DNA of 64,000 nucleotides from NCBI GenBank assembly GCA_019722365.1, contig JADFUC010000739.1, positions 1 to 64,000 of the forward strand. The letters run 5' to 3'. The position numbers and the translations under genes are program-made. This DNA comes from Lithospermum erythrorhizon. Taxonomy: Eukaryota > Streptophyta > Magnoliopsida > Boraginales > Boraginaceae. This document shows positions 1 through 12,744 of this stretch, piece after piece. Below the pieces are notes generated by a model that saw only the letters and a list, made by a program, of their open reading frames with translations, did not search any database and was not told the DNA's origin. How positions within the stretch are numbered: the first letter of the stretch is position 1; each line of letters opens with the position of its first letter.

Positions 1-1160
1 TCAATTGTGCTTCGTTCAGTTACACGTATTGCTGGGGATGAAGAAAAATTACTAAGTTACATGTAGTGTTTGATTTGTCAATTCCCAAGATTGACCACAA
101 GCCTTCCGGCGGGGTTCTTTGCAACCGTTACCCGATACTGGTGGGCGTGGGAGAAGATCACCGTGGACTTTGTGTTTGGGCTTAAGGAACTTCGAGAAAA
201 ATGATGGGATTTGGGTAATTGTGGATGCATTATCTAAAATTTGCTTTCGTTTTGTACACTAAACTAAAGCAATGATGGGCGGAAAAGTTGGCTGCAAAAT
301 GTATGAAGACAAGTGGTGAGGCTGCATAGGGTGCAGTATTGTTTGGATAGGGACCTGAGGTTCGGCTTAGAGGTTTTGGGGAGATTCAGGCGTTGGGGGC
401 GAAGGTCGATTGAGTACTGCGTTTCATCTCAAGCGGGGAGGCGGGTTATCCAGAAGGAAACGATTCGGGCGTTGGAGGACATCTTTGGGAAACTTGTGTG
501 TTGAGTTTTCTCTAGGTAGTTGGGATGAGGATTCTTTAGAAATGGAGTTGACTTTATAATACTTGATTTTATTTGCTTGGTAGGATGACACGTTCGAAGC
601 CTTGTATGGCCGGAGGTGGGACTCGATATATGTTGGAATGAGGTAGGAGGAGAAAGGAAGATTTATGGAGTGCGAGTTGGTGGAGGTTAGATAGAGAGGG
701 TAAAGTGATAAAGCCAGCGTTTGAGGGGCCAGGCGGGATAGACAAAAGAAATGTCTGTTGTCGGCCTTGGGAGTAGACTTGTCGTTCGAGGGTGAGTGGT
801 GGGTATTTTGAAGATATCCATGGAAGGGTGTGATGAAGGAGTTGGGAGAAGAGGGAAGTTAGTCCACAGGCCCATTGTGAATGGTTTGAGATTTTTGATA
901 AAGGGTGGGAGGATGGCACTACAAGTGGAGAGAATTCATGATGTGTTCCGTATGTCTTGTTTGAGAATGCGTTAGGATGAGTGTAAATCTTGAAGTTTTA
1001 GTGACTTAGGGGTAGATTTGACTATGAGGAGGGACCGGTGAGGATGCGGATCGAGAAGAGAGAGGAGTCTTTGAGGCAAGGTGGTAAAATTGGTAAAAGT
1101 TTTGTGGAGGGAATCATCGGGTGGGAAATTACGTGGGGCCCATAAGCGTACATAATTTGT
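1..1160 (+). mobile_element. Ty3/gypsy integrase to chromodomain-like tail, 3' fragment, frame-broken
   Basis: This is the end of a Ty3/gypsy pol gene, running in from the left edge. Reading across frames gives the usual order. There is a zinc-binding remnant (CQFPKID-like) near 60-110, then an integrase core with ITVDFVFGL near 155-185 and DGIWVIVDALSK near 200-240. Next come a VRLHRV...DRDLRF stretch near 315-365 and a TAFHL...ALED stretch near 415-485. The C-terminal part holds HDVFRMSCL (about 937-963) and YEEGPV...WEITWGP (1020-1140), which corresponds to the chromodomain-like tail of chromoviruses. Stops and frame changes occur every few dozen bases, so no protein is made as written. 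Integrase inserts cDNA into the genome. Lineage within chromoviruses is inferred, not shown. Confidence 0.8.
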
Positions 1161-1219
1161 TCGTCGAGGAGTTACGTGATCTTAGTTGTTTTTGATCGTA
1201 CCTTTGTAACTACGGAGTT

Positions 1220-3690
1220 GTGGTGAGGACTGAAATTTTTTTTTTTACATTGGAGTGGAATTAGAGATGTAATAGCAGTGGCAAGATTGTAAATACTAAA
1301 ATATGAGATTCTTAATTTGTTTGGTGCAATTGGAGCCCACTAAATGTTTTATGTTGGTAAAATATTTATATTGGACCGTTAGTTGGATTAAAATTAAAAG
1401 CGAGAAGTATCGGCGTTAAAGGCCAATTTTCACGGTTGGGCTTTGGGCCCAACCCAAACTGAAGCCCAACAATGAATTAATTATAGCCCAGGGAATCAAA
1501 ACAAACCCAAGCCTTTTTCTTCTTGCTTCCCGGTGGCAATGGGAAACTACCAAAATTCACAAATCCTTTTTCTTGGGTGCACCTGCCAGTTCTCTAAGCG
1601 CCTTTGAATTTCTAAAATTTTTCGGAAAAGTTTCTCCCATAACGTCCGTCGTTTCAAAGGTGAGTCACGATATTTTTAGTATTTTTGTGAAATCTCAGGC
1701 CTTTGACTTTTGTTGTTGACTTTTTTGTGATTTTAATTTTAGTACTCCGATTGATTCTTGGGTTTGCACATAAATTAGAAGATTTATTAAGGATTGAAAT
1801 GATATTTGATATGGAAATTTTGGGTGTTTTAGAGACTGATTGACTTTTTGGGAATTTTGGGGTGACTTTGGATTTTTGGATAAATTATTGAATAGAGATT
1901 GTGCAGGGCCTAAATTATAATTTAGAGATTGATAATGATAAATGTTGCCAGGGGTAGAAGTGTAGTTATAGTGAGATGAATTTTCGGGTGATCGTGGGTT
2001 GATTTTCTCTAAAATGTAGTGGCTAGTAGCAAATGATTAAATGAATCATGATTGTGATTGTTTTTTGGGTCTGATTATAAGTGTTGGGAGGAACAAATAG
2101 GGTGAAATTAAGTAGTGGACTTTGTGTAGTAAGCGAACTTAAGGTTGGAGTTGAGGATTATGGATAAATTGATTTGGGAGAAGGGTGAAATTGGAACCGT
2201 TGAAATTAGTTGGAAATGTTTGGGGAGTTTGAGTAAGATATAGGATGGTTATAGTTGATCCGAGATGCTTGAGGTTGTATTCAGAGAGTACTATTTGAAA
2301 CATAACATTAGAAGTAACCGCTAAATATTTACAAATTATAATGAAATGAGTTAAAAAGAATGAAAGAGTGATATTTAAATTACAGGATAAAGGGGTTATA
2401 GTTCAAAGTTGTATTTGATTTTTGTAATGTGTGTCTAAATTTGCTTGAGGAACTGCATTACTTGTTTAGTGTTGTGTATAGTAAGGTGATTGCCAGCCAT
2501 TACATTATATGTACTACTTACGTGATAGTTGGCTGCAGGACATTCTGGCCCAGGAGTGATCTCTACGGTGAGTCTGCGGGTTTTTACATGCGATTTGGTT
2601 GTGTGTTATAGGTGTTACTTTGAAACTATTGTGTGTTTGTTGTGTGTGTTGATGTGTCTTTTTGTGGATGTTGAGATGATGTTAGATTGTTCGAAGATGG
2701 CTTTGCCGAGAAAATGATGAATTATTATATATGTTGTGGTTGGGTGTTAGAATTGAGCTTTGCCGGGAAAGGATGAATTGTTATATCTATATTATTTACA
2801 TTTGTTGGGTGTTCGAGAAGGGTAGCTGGCTTTAGGGAAAAGGATGAATTATTGCCTATATTATGTATTTTGTAATTATGCGTTTTTGTATTCATTAATT
2901 GTGATTATTGATATTAATAATGTGTTAGGTGAATTTAGTTTGGTTTGTGATGTGAAATATGGCATGTGTGTTCGTAAATCGAGAGGATTACGTATGCAGT
3001 GTGCTTTCATTCGTGGGAGTATCTGTTATGATGTCTTGAATAGATGACATTTTCTGTATTATATTTGTATAACTGTATTTACCCATCCTATTGCTAAGGA
3101 CCGATGTATATATATATATATGCATAATATATATCTATTTATCATCTTGTATCTTCTGTTCGGACTGGGTAAAAGTACCATCAGGGTGATCGCGTTTCCA
3201 TGGTGAACTGCAAAACTTTTCGCCGGGTTGGTGTTCTTTTTGGAAAAGCCGGTTGAGTTGCGAGTGTCCGGTGACTCGCTTTTAGGTGAGTCTAGAGATT
3301 GGCTGGGATCACCGGCAGGTCCTCTTTCGTTACTTTGATATGAAGCAGTTCTTTTACTTTTGGTTGGAGATGTTGGAATTTGTAGCGTATTTTGTGATTT
3401 GATTGTGTGTCGTGTATGTTTTGGGTTTGGCTAGAAATGCCACGATGGTTAAAAATTGTATGTCAATGTTTTTCAGTTTTGAGCTATTTTTATTTTTTAT
3501 CAGTATGTCGGGGTTTCTGGGTTTTTTAAGCAGGAACTTTGTATTCAACAACCATCGGTGGTGACTTGAGGATATCTGAGTTGATGGCAATTGACCTCGA
3601 GGGCATCGACTCGGCGGGTGTTGGCCCAATGTATAGTCCACCCAACCCTTTGTCGAGAGATAAGATGTAGAATATATTTGTTGTAAGTTG
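1220..3690 (+). repeat. Probable 3' LTR of the gypsy element, with preceding polypurine tract
   Basis: Just after the integrase tail there is a gaggactgaaattttt-type segment (about 1222-1245) and a purine-rich stretch. These match the usual pre-LTR signature of plant chromoviruses. A TG at 1268 is the likely LTR start. The following 2.4 kb has no coding potential worth calling. It holds a leader-like segment (about 1500-1670) and a CCGGTGACTCGC...ATCACCGGCAGG segment (about 3268-3320) typical of long plant gypsy LTRs. A TA microsatellite lies at about 3107-3140. The right end is not visible, and 3690 is only where the recognisable LTR-like text stops. Confidence 0.5.
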
Positions 3691-6600
3691 GCCCAAAAAT
3701 TTTATCAGCGAGAGTTTACAAAAATCGTCATGCAAGCAGCCAGCGTATACTTGAATATATTGTAATCTCACGATCTGATTCGGTTGTTGGGGATTCTCCT
3801 CGAGGATTTTAGAAAGCGTTTTTTGGTAGCAATACTGACGACAATGTGTGACTCTGAGTTCCAAACCAAGAATGGTCATTCTGAGATGTTATTCGTAGGT
3901 TGAATACATGCCTAGGATTCGTACAGAAGCAAAGCAGGGGCAATAATACTTCTTGTCAATTGTGGAAGTAGTAAAACAAATTTATGATATCAATAAGTAT
4001 TTGTACTTTGATTGATATCGGTAAAGACCACCTTTTTTAAAATATTTTTCGTGTACTCGATTTTTTTTTATGTTTAGATGGTTAAACAAACTAAGCGATT
4101 TACTTTACTGTAAAAATCTGGCCAATTCCATTGAGATTTGTAAGGAAACAAAGCGAACTCTTTTGATGTTTGTTTGAAAAGAAGCGAATAATTATTTTTG
4201 TTTGTTTGCCAGTAAGCCATTTATCTTTTTTGTTTGTTTGTTCTTAATGAATTTGCTTGTTCTTCTATGAGTGTATAATTGACTTGTTTGTCATGTCTGG
4301 AGAAAGAAAATTAACTTTATTCTTATGAAAAACTTAGTCATGAGTCCCCACATGCTCCTATAACTTCCATGATCCTGCTCCTCGATTCCTCTACATTTCC
4401 AGGTCACCAAATCTCCAAATCTCACATGTAATAATAAAAGTTGGTAAATTTCAAATTCGATTTTAATTTTAATTTTTAATTTTTGATTATTTGTTAAATA
4501 ATTTAATTTGTTTAGCCAAATAATTTTAGTTTATTTTAATATTTGATTATGTTCTAGCACATATAGAATGATTATAAAGGTTGAATCTTTAGAAATTTTA
4601 TATTCAAGTACCTGAAAGATGATTATATTTTCTGATGTAACACCAAAATGTCTTGAACAAAGGTATCCAAGAACTTCATAATTGGTGAAAAAATAAACTT
4701 TATTTCAAAAATCAAAAGGGGAAAATCAGTCAAGTGTTATTCTAGGTACTTGGAAATTTTCCACATTTGTTAGACAAAATATTTTAATGTTGCGTCTAAT
4801 TTGGAGTTTTTAGTGACATTCATTAAGGTATGTTAATGTCAGTATTTTAGCTTCATTGAGTATTAGCATTGAGGAATAATGACAGTATTTTAGCTTCATT
4901 GAGTGATAGCATCTTCAGCATATGTTTAAAATAATTGTAACAAAATATATTAATCTGAAAATACTACAGCACTCATATTTAAAATCCATTATTCTTGTAA
5001 TTGTTATATATTTTTTGTTTCTTTTCACGCTTTTTATATTTAATATTAATATATCTATTTTCTTTTTGTAAGATGTGAATTATATTTTTGGAAGGTTCTT
5101 GAGAGTTTGTCTTGTAAATTTATTGATTTATTTGGATATTTTCTATATTTTGATTTTGGACATTTGGAACTTTATTTTATTGTATTTAGACATTTAAAGG
5201 CTTTTATTATTATTAACTATCTTGGACATTTGAACTTTATTATTATTCTTGTATTTGAACATTTGGAGTTTTGAACTTGATTGTTATTATTTTTGAACTT
5301 TTGGAGTTTTTGTAAATATTATGCTAAAATTGGAGGAATATATAGTTAGCAAAAATCATATAAGAGCACGAGAAATATAAGCACCAAATGTCCAAAAAGC
5401 ATTACACACAAAATCAGTCTAAATACATTAAAAGAAATGAAGGCTAAAACAAAAGGCCCAAGTGGTGCGAACGGATTTTACCTGTACCCCCGGAGGAAAA
5501 GCAAAAACCCATTTTAATCCGTTAATGTAAGTTACATTTGTGTCTAAAAGAAATTAGAGCGGTGCGTTTGCCTCTATCTTTATGCGTTTATTTTCAATCA
5601 CATCATACAAGGTTTTGAATTCTTATCTCGATTGCCTAAAATATTTATCTTGTTTGCTGCGCAAATTATTTTTAACATGTAAGACACTTCCAATCTTCAC
5701 ATTTAAACAAACATAAATTCATTACAAAATGAGAAAGGACTATTTTGCGCTAAAAATTTCTTCAAACTTTTCTAATTCACAAAAATAATATACATTTTAA
5801 AATATTTTAAAACAAATAAAAAATAAACTCTCTTCTCCTTTAACCCCACCCCACTGTGCCACTTACCCACTACCCCATATACCCACAATAGTTATGTACA
5901 ATATCACACCACAAATCTATAACAAATTTGCAGTATACATTCTATAAATGCTGCTTAAAATGATCAGCAAAGGCTCCTCGTCTAAGAAACCGTCGGATAT
6001 TGATTTAAGTGCTCCGAAATTTTTGTTGAGCCTCTCGTGCACCTTTTCTAGTCAGAGGCTTCTGGTTCATGAAAAGCAAATCATTTCTTGGCTCACCAGA
6101 TTAGAAAGATTATTCATGTTGACCTTTCTATGTATCTATAACTTTGCATTGTACTGACTTGTTAGACTCAATATCCCATATTTTAGTTTGGCCATATATA
6201 TCGCACATGGCTTCAACAAAACTTAAAATCTATAATCAAATCATAATTCATGGTGATCAACAACAAACCCATTAGCTTCTTAGGTTTCAATTTCCTTTTA
6301 TTTTTACCTTCTAAATTCACATTCCAACCACCACTTCATCTACATTGACTCACTTGAGAAATTTATGGAAATGGAGAGAGGGTTGACAATCTAGTGATGA
6401 GGAGGGATGGGCGCAGTAGGGTTGGGGGGCTATTAGACGGAATAAATATTACTGGAAGAGACCTTGGATGACTTTTCAAAGCATCTCAAAGAAAGATCAC
6501 ATGCCCACATTCCCCACGTCACTTGTTTACATGCTCACCAAAAGTGCAAAGCCTCTAATGGCCATATCCTGAAATGTCAAGGGCTGATACAGTGGGGTGC

Positions 6601-8270
6601 GGGCTGTGAAGGGGAATAATAGAGTGGGAGGATGGGTGGCGGTGGTAGTGGAGGAGATCAGGGCATGGGTTGGGGTGGGGGTGGGGAGTGGGATTGTATT
6701 TTATTTGGATTTATTATAAAATATACTAATGTATTAAATTATTTTAAAATTTACTGTTTTCAAATTTAATATTTAAGAGTTTCTTAAGAGCGAAATAGAT
6801 ATTTTCCTTATTTTTTAATAAATTTATATATTAATTTAAATTTGCTAGGGGAAGTGAGTGAGGGGATGACCGAAGGCAACTTTAAAATGGGATGAATACT
6901 TAGAAACAGCTGGCAATAGCAGATTGAAAATCATGGCAACAAGCAAGTGCTACAAATTATTACAATGGTTGTAGATAGGGTGTTCTTGTAGGTAAATAAA
7001 ATAATTTGTCGAGGTGATCACGGTTGCAAGAATTGCCTATTGATCATTTCAGTGGTCAAATTTTGATGTGACAACTCACTAAAATCAAAGTGAGGTAAAA
7101 TCCTGGCATATGAGTGATAAATGTTTCATTCGAATTAATTAAATTTAATTTAAATTTCTGGCTATTATGTCGTTTAAATAGGTATTTAAAAGTTTTTAAC
7201 GCTGAATAAATGTTGGAATTTTGTGGCTTTTGGAAAAACGTATTTTGGCAGACTCATTATAACTTGAGGAGTAATAAGGACAAAATAGTATTTTAAATAT
7301 ATTCTGACTTTTATGAATCGTTTTTTAAATAATAAAATCTCTTGGTGGGTCGATATTTGTCACGTTAATTAATTTTAATTAATTAAAAGAAATCGGAAAT
7401 AAAGCTTGTCATTTTGGCCTTTAACATCCACTTACCCGACAGTACACCACAAAAATCATCTCACAACATCCCTACTTCCCTCCTCTACTACCTCCATTAA
7501 AGAGTTTCCAATCAACTCTACAGGAAATCCCCCCAGCACTTATATGCTTAGACCCAATACATCGAAAGGTTTGAAAAGAAATTGTCTCTCTGGTCTAGGC
7601 AACTAAATGGTACCCAGATACCTCCTCCTTCTGTTATAGCTGTTGCACTGGAGCATCATTTTGTTTTTCATGAAATCATTGTAACAATTTATTAAGGAGG
7701 TATCTATTTTCAGCATCAAAACTATTTTCATTCCTTGGTAATAAATTGTGGAGGAGAATACTATTTTTCAGTTAAATGCAAAGTCATTAACACAACTAAA
7801 TTTGTGATGGTGAAAAGCCGGTGCTCTTTGTCGGAGGTAAGGGATGAAATGAGGTATATAATTGAAGATGATATTTGGGGAGCCCACAATAAAATTACTA
7901 ATATTAAATATGGCTTGTCTGTTGTTATTTTAAAATGGCCAAAATAAAGTGTAATATATTAAAATTTTTGCAGCATGTATTCGCATTCAGAGTGCCCAGC
8001 CGTTTTTCAAAGTTGAATATAGAACATTTGAAAGTTGCTTTTAGATCTTATTTGAAATGATAAAAGCCAGTGCAGAAATGAAATTTAGCCAATTAATTAC
8101 TATATATACATTTAGTAAGTTTTTGGTTTTTTATGCGTGTATGTGCTGATATTTTTTAAATAAATATAATCACCGCATAAGTGATTCCCTCTAGTAATAA
8201 TTTTGAATTATCTCTGCAAATTACAGTTTTTTTATAATACATTCTTTTTGCGAGATCGTTGTTAATTGAG
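3690..8270. other. AT-rich intergenic DNA, no recognisable gene
   Basis: No protein family is recognised here on either strand. Short open stretches exist at 5948-6157, 7406-7606 and 7735-7947 on the plus strand, but they show no motif, no paired exon structure and no supporting neighbour. A G-rich stretch lies at about 6590-6700. Part of this block may be old LTR sequence, but no end could be fixed. Confidence 0.5.
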
Positions 8271-11200
8271 ATTCCAGTATTCCGGTGACTCGGCTCAAGT
8301 GAAGTGATGCAGGAGAATCCCAGGATGTCATTGATGGGGTCATAAAATGTAGGCAGTATTTTGTCAAAATTCGGCCCATGAAAGATAGCTTAAATCAACC
8401 TCGAGGGTTCTCCCTTGCGTGTCTAAGGCATGGGTGTAAGGATATCAGTGCTCGGGGTACGAAAGGTTCCTATTACATATTTTTCCTTCCTATTCAGGAG
8501 GAAACAAAAGATTTGGAATAGTGGTCCTTAGTTATTTCATAATCAAATTGATCGTTATGCCCACAGGATTGGTGTAGGGGTTTTGGATCCTTTGAATTTG
8601 AGTTTTGATGACTGTAAATTTTGAATCAGGTTAAGGGGGCCTAAAAAGAATTTGAATTCTTTGAGGAGTCGTTGGAAATTTAGCCAAGGATTGTGAATCT
8701 GTTGAACTCTACAAAGACAAGATGGGAAATAAATTCTTCAGAGTCAAGACTACTATCAAATTGTCCGTCCCTATCATGTGTATGATCAGTTTTCATGTGT
8801 GAGAAATAGAGGCAAGGCAGGTTATCTAGCTTATGAGAGATTGTAGCATTATGCTGCTTTCATTGTGGTTTTTATGCCATCTAATTAAACAATGCCCCTC
8901 CATCCACCCCGTATGGATCCCCACAAACAAATAAAATTGTTGGTGTACATGCTATGGATTACAAACTCCCGATAGAAAACTCATGGCTAGAGTTCAAATG
9001 GGAGGAGAAATAAGATCCATGCTACAATCTGGCTTTGGCGTTACCAATGTCGTCTGATTTAATTAATATAGCGGATGCTTGACTTTTGAGATAAGGAGGA
9101 TTTATACCAAATTCATAGAACTTTGAGGTGATTGAAATGAATGTTAGTAATGATGCGGTAATAGAGGCCAGTATTTAAATCCTTTAAGGGGCCTGGCCTT
9201 GTTGCTGGCCAAGATCACTATTAGTGGAAATTAAATCTTTCTCTTCTCATCGCGGCGTGAGGCTTTAATTTCGGAAGGGGTAATGGTCCAACCTTGGGAG
9301 GTTAGTGGGTTTCTATGGACACCACGCAGAGTAGGCAACGAGGAAACATTCTTGGAACCTTGAGACTAATCGATGGTTTTATCTATAGTTTCCTACTATG
9401 TTTATTGGTGACTTTTAATGAGGTTCTAGAGCTAAGCAGTGCCTGCTCCCAAAAGGCCGCCAGAACCACGATGGCAAATGGGTCAGAGATACTCTAGATT
9501 TGCTTTCACTTGAGTGCGATAATTTTATCTCTTCATACTCTACGAGGAGAATAAGACTGACACACATTCCTTGCTAGCAAAGGAATTGAGAGATAGATTT
9601 CCAAATGTAGCTTTACAACATTTAACTACGTATTATACTTCAGACCATCACACACCTGCTACCTACAGCAAAGGATAAAAAAAACGATTCAAATTTAAGG
9701 GAAGTTGGTGTCTCTATGATGGATCGAGGAGATAGTTTAGGAAACATGGGAGATAGCTTGAGAGTATGCGATCTGGGATCGGATATTTGAAAGTATCAAG
9801 TAATTCGAAGCTGGGGCTATTATTAAAATGGAAGAGGTACACGCTTGGTCACGTCTAGAATTAGGTGATAAAAGTAAAACATGATGAATTGGATCCCAGT
9901 TGTAGCAAGGGTACTATTAACATCACTTCTCATGCATGTTGTTAGCCTAAGGAGATAGATCTCGACTTAAAGGAGTTGATGGCATCCTGGTGAAACGATC
10001 GAGCATTATGGAGGATTGGAGGAGATCAGAAACACTGCGTATTTTCATGCCCTTTAAACTCAAAGGGAAAGTTGAGATCAATTGCCGATTGAATGATAAG
10101 GGGAGAATAGCAAAAGAGATATTAGCAAAGGTTCATCAAGTAGCTTGAGTTGTCCTACCTACAAGAATTCGTTCTCTCAAGAGAGTAATTCTAGTTTTAA
10201 TGAGAACAAAGGTAAGAAGTTCATTTTCTCCATGAATGGAAACAAAGGCTAGGACAGATGGTATGCACATATTTTTCGATACTTTTTGGTCCATTTTTGG
10301 TTGAATACTTGTAATATGGTATTAAACTTTTACGAATCGAGGAGTCTTTTCACAGAAATTTCAAACTTTACATTGATCGCGCATCCCGAAGTGGAACCAG
10401 CGTTTCCGTATCGATTTATGATTGCTCTTTGTAATACATTGGCCAAAATTATTGATGAAACTTTAGGTATCGTATGAAGAAGATCGTACCTAATATTCTC
10501 TACGAGATCAGAAGTGCCTTTATACTGGGCTAAATCCACGGATAATATACTTGCCGGCCTGGGAGGCTTCTCGTATTGTAACCACCGCAAACAAAGAGGG
10601 CTTTATATGCTCATTAAACTGAGCATTAGCAAAGCTTATGATACGTATAGAATGGGTTTTCACGAGGCTTTCTTAACCGATGAGTTTAGTTATAAATGGG
10701 TCAATTTGATCATGAATTGGAATCGATCAAATACATGGTGAAAAAGTTGGATAGATTAAACCACAAAGAGGTCTTCTTCAAAGGTGACCCACTCTCTCCT
10801 TATTAGCTTATCATTATCATTTGTACGGAGGGTCTTATATCTGCATTAAAAGGAGGATCGTTAGGGAGTAATTAAGGGTACATCATTGAGACAATGGGTG
10901 GACAATGACCCATCTTATATTTGCAAATGATCACATTTGTTGTTGGGTGAGTCGCAGTGTACGCATAAAGTTTGAAGGCATATTGGATACCTATAAAGAG
11001 TGGTGGGGCAATCGGTTAATGCCCTAAGGCGACACTATTGTTTAGCCCAAGCGTAAGTAGATACTAGGAAAGCCGTCGGAAGTACTTGGTATGGTGAGTG
11101 AGCTTCTCGGGGGTAAATGTCCCAGGTGCTTTAGCTACTTGTGGGCTGCTTACAAAGAAGTTTCAGCCATGTTGATAGGTAGAAAGCCAATTGAATATGG

Positions 11201-11790
11201 AAGCCTTGAGATTGCTATCTACTCTGAGGAAAAGAAGTTTCACTACGTCAGATTTACAATCAAATCCCGCCTATACATGCAATGTTTGAACTACCAACAC
11301 ACAAATGTGCAACGAGATTAATGCTATACTTGTTGTTAATTTCTGGTGAGGATATTAAAGATTCTAAAAAGAGAGAAAATACATGCACTCTTTCTGGCCC
11401 ACTCTTTTGTAAGCCAAAACATGAAGGACCGTTGGGATTTAGGGACAGAGTTTCAACCAAGAAGCACTGCTATGCAGAGAGAAGCGTGGGAAGCTCATTA
11501 CAGAACAGTATAGCCAACTGCTCAGGGGGTAGCATAAAAGCAAAGATACCCTCAGTCCGTTCAGGACAACATCTCGGACCCAAGCCAAGTTCATAAAAGA
11601 TTGTAGCATTCTCTGCATCCGTGATATCATATGCAAAGGTATAATGAGAAGTTAGTAAGCGGAGTAAATATCAGAGTGTAGGTTCACAAATGGAATTAAT
11701 CCATACTCATTCCAGAATTATCACACCAACAAATGAAGATCTCAAAATTTTGTCTAAATTGGAAAATCTTACTGATTCTAAGATAGGAGT
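8270..11790 (+). mobile_element. L1-type LINE retrotransposon, decayed, 3' part missing
   Basis: The order of motifs is that of a plant non-LTR element. A zinc-knuckle-like CFHCG lies near 8855-8875 and is the end of ORF1. The endonuclease end with SDHHTP follows at about 9640-9660, and KRFKFKGSWCLYDG at about 9680-9720. The reverse transcriptase region gives FTLIAHPEVEP...IALCNTLAKII (10365-10450), then STDNILAGL and LSISKAYDTYRMGF (10530-10660). GDPLSPY (about 10785-10805) and YLGLPS-like text near 11060 come next. The C-terminal segment has LCKPKHEGPLGFRD and VRSGQHLGPKPS (11405-11595). Many frame breaks are present. The match ends where the SIRE 5' LTR begins, and the LINE 3' end with its poly-A tail is not found on the far side of that element. 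Confidence 0.8.
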
Positions 11791-11799
11791 GTGTGGAAA

Positions 11800-12685
11800 A
11801 CAAATTGTAATGCGGAAGTAATTATTTTATGACAGCATTTGTTGATAAAGTAGATAATTATTTTTTGAGTTTTAAATGAAGATTATGTTGTCGTAGTATT
11901 GGCGTATGACCACTTGACTAACACAGCCATCATTGCCAAGTCTAGCTTGATTCTGAGGTTTTTGGGATGTACTTTGCATTTATCAGGCCGGTGGGGATTT
12001 TACAGATTACAGAATGCTTTTAGAGATCTCAGCAAGATATTCCTTAGCGATCAAAGAATGTTTATTAAAGTCGGTAGGATTATAGAAGGGCTCGCGTACT
12101 TATGGAAGGTGGTGGATTTCGTATGACGTGTCTTATACGTAAAAGAAATTTGAAACCCTCTGAGACTACAGTATATAAAGGCCAGTCGGGTGGAGGAATG
12201 AAGACCACCGAAGCATATTTTTATTATTGGGAGAGCATTCTTGTATTAATAGAAAAGCATACTGGAGTGTATAGTGGGTGGTGTGTTACAGAAAAAAGAT
12301 TAATTCTTTCTTACAGCTGTTATGCGGTTATTCTGACCCAGACAAATAACGGAGTTTTCTTGGCGAGTTGTGTCGTCAGTCTTGGGATAGTATGACTAGA
12401 GGGGAGTAACATGAATGGAGGATCTGATCTTAGAAACTAAGTTGAGAGGAAGGTTGATTTGGGGCGTCGTGAAATGAATTAGTTTGTATGGAAATCTACT
12501 TGTATTAAATTGAGAACTAGTGGAAGTTTACTACTCCCGGAGACGTAGGTGGCTTTACTTTGTTTGGGTTATGATCTTGGTGTGTTTTTACATTCTTGTC
12601 CTTTGTTTTTATTTGTTTGATATTTGGATTCGTAATCAAGTGTTTATTGGTGGCCACTTGATTGCTTGGAAGGATTCCATTTTCA
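11800..12685 (+). repeat. 5' LTR of the SIRE-type element
   Basis: This block pairs with 19420-20300. Shared segments include the gaagattatgttg text (11878 and 19480), the gattctgaggttttt text (near 11951 and 19552), the tatggaaggtggtgg text (12099 and 19699) and the gtaatcaagtgttt text (12632 and 20234). The right end is placed at a CA (12684-12685) just before the primer-binding site. The left end is uncertain by about 30 bases. The two LTRs differ by many small indels as well as substitutions. Confidence 0.75.
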
Positions 12686-12687
12686 AT

Positions 12688-12699
12688 TGGTATCGAGGC
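12688..12699 (+). promoter_or_regulatory. tRNA-iMet primer-binding site
   Basis: TGGTATCGAGGC lies two bases after the 5' LTR. It differs only slightly from TGGTATCAGAGC, the initiator-methionine tRNA complement used by plant copia elements. It marks where minus-strand DNA synthesis starts, and it fixes the 5' LTR end. Confidence 0.75.
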
Positions 12700-12744
12700 G
12701 GGCACTTTCGACATATAGAGTGAGATCAAGGTAATTCTGCTGGG

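Noticed and set aside
3526..3879. 117-codon minus-strand open stretch in the gypsy LTR tail
   Set aside because: No motif, no splice structure, and it lies in LTR-like DNA. A comparison with missing PI4KA C-terminal segments gave no match.
6590..6700. G-rich stretch that could form a G-quadruplex
   Set aside because: The G runs are irregular, there is no nearby gene or promoter, and nothing beyond composition supports a role.
10330..10590. Minus-strand 86-codon open stretch in the LINE
   Set aside because: It is a shadow of the LINE reverse transcriptase on the plus strand.
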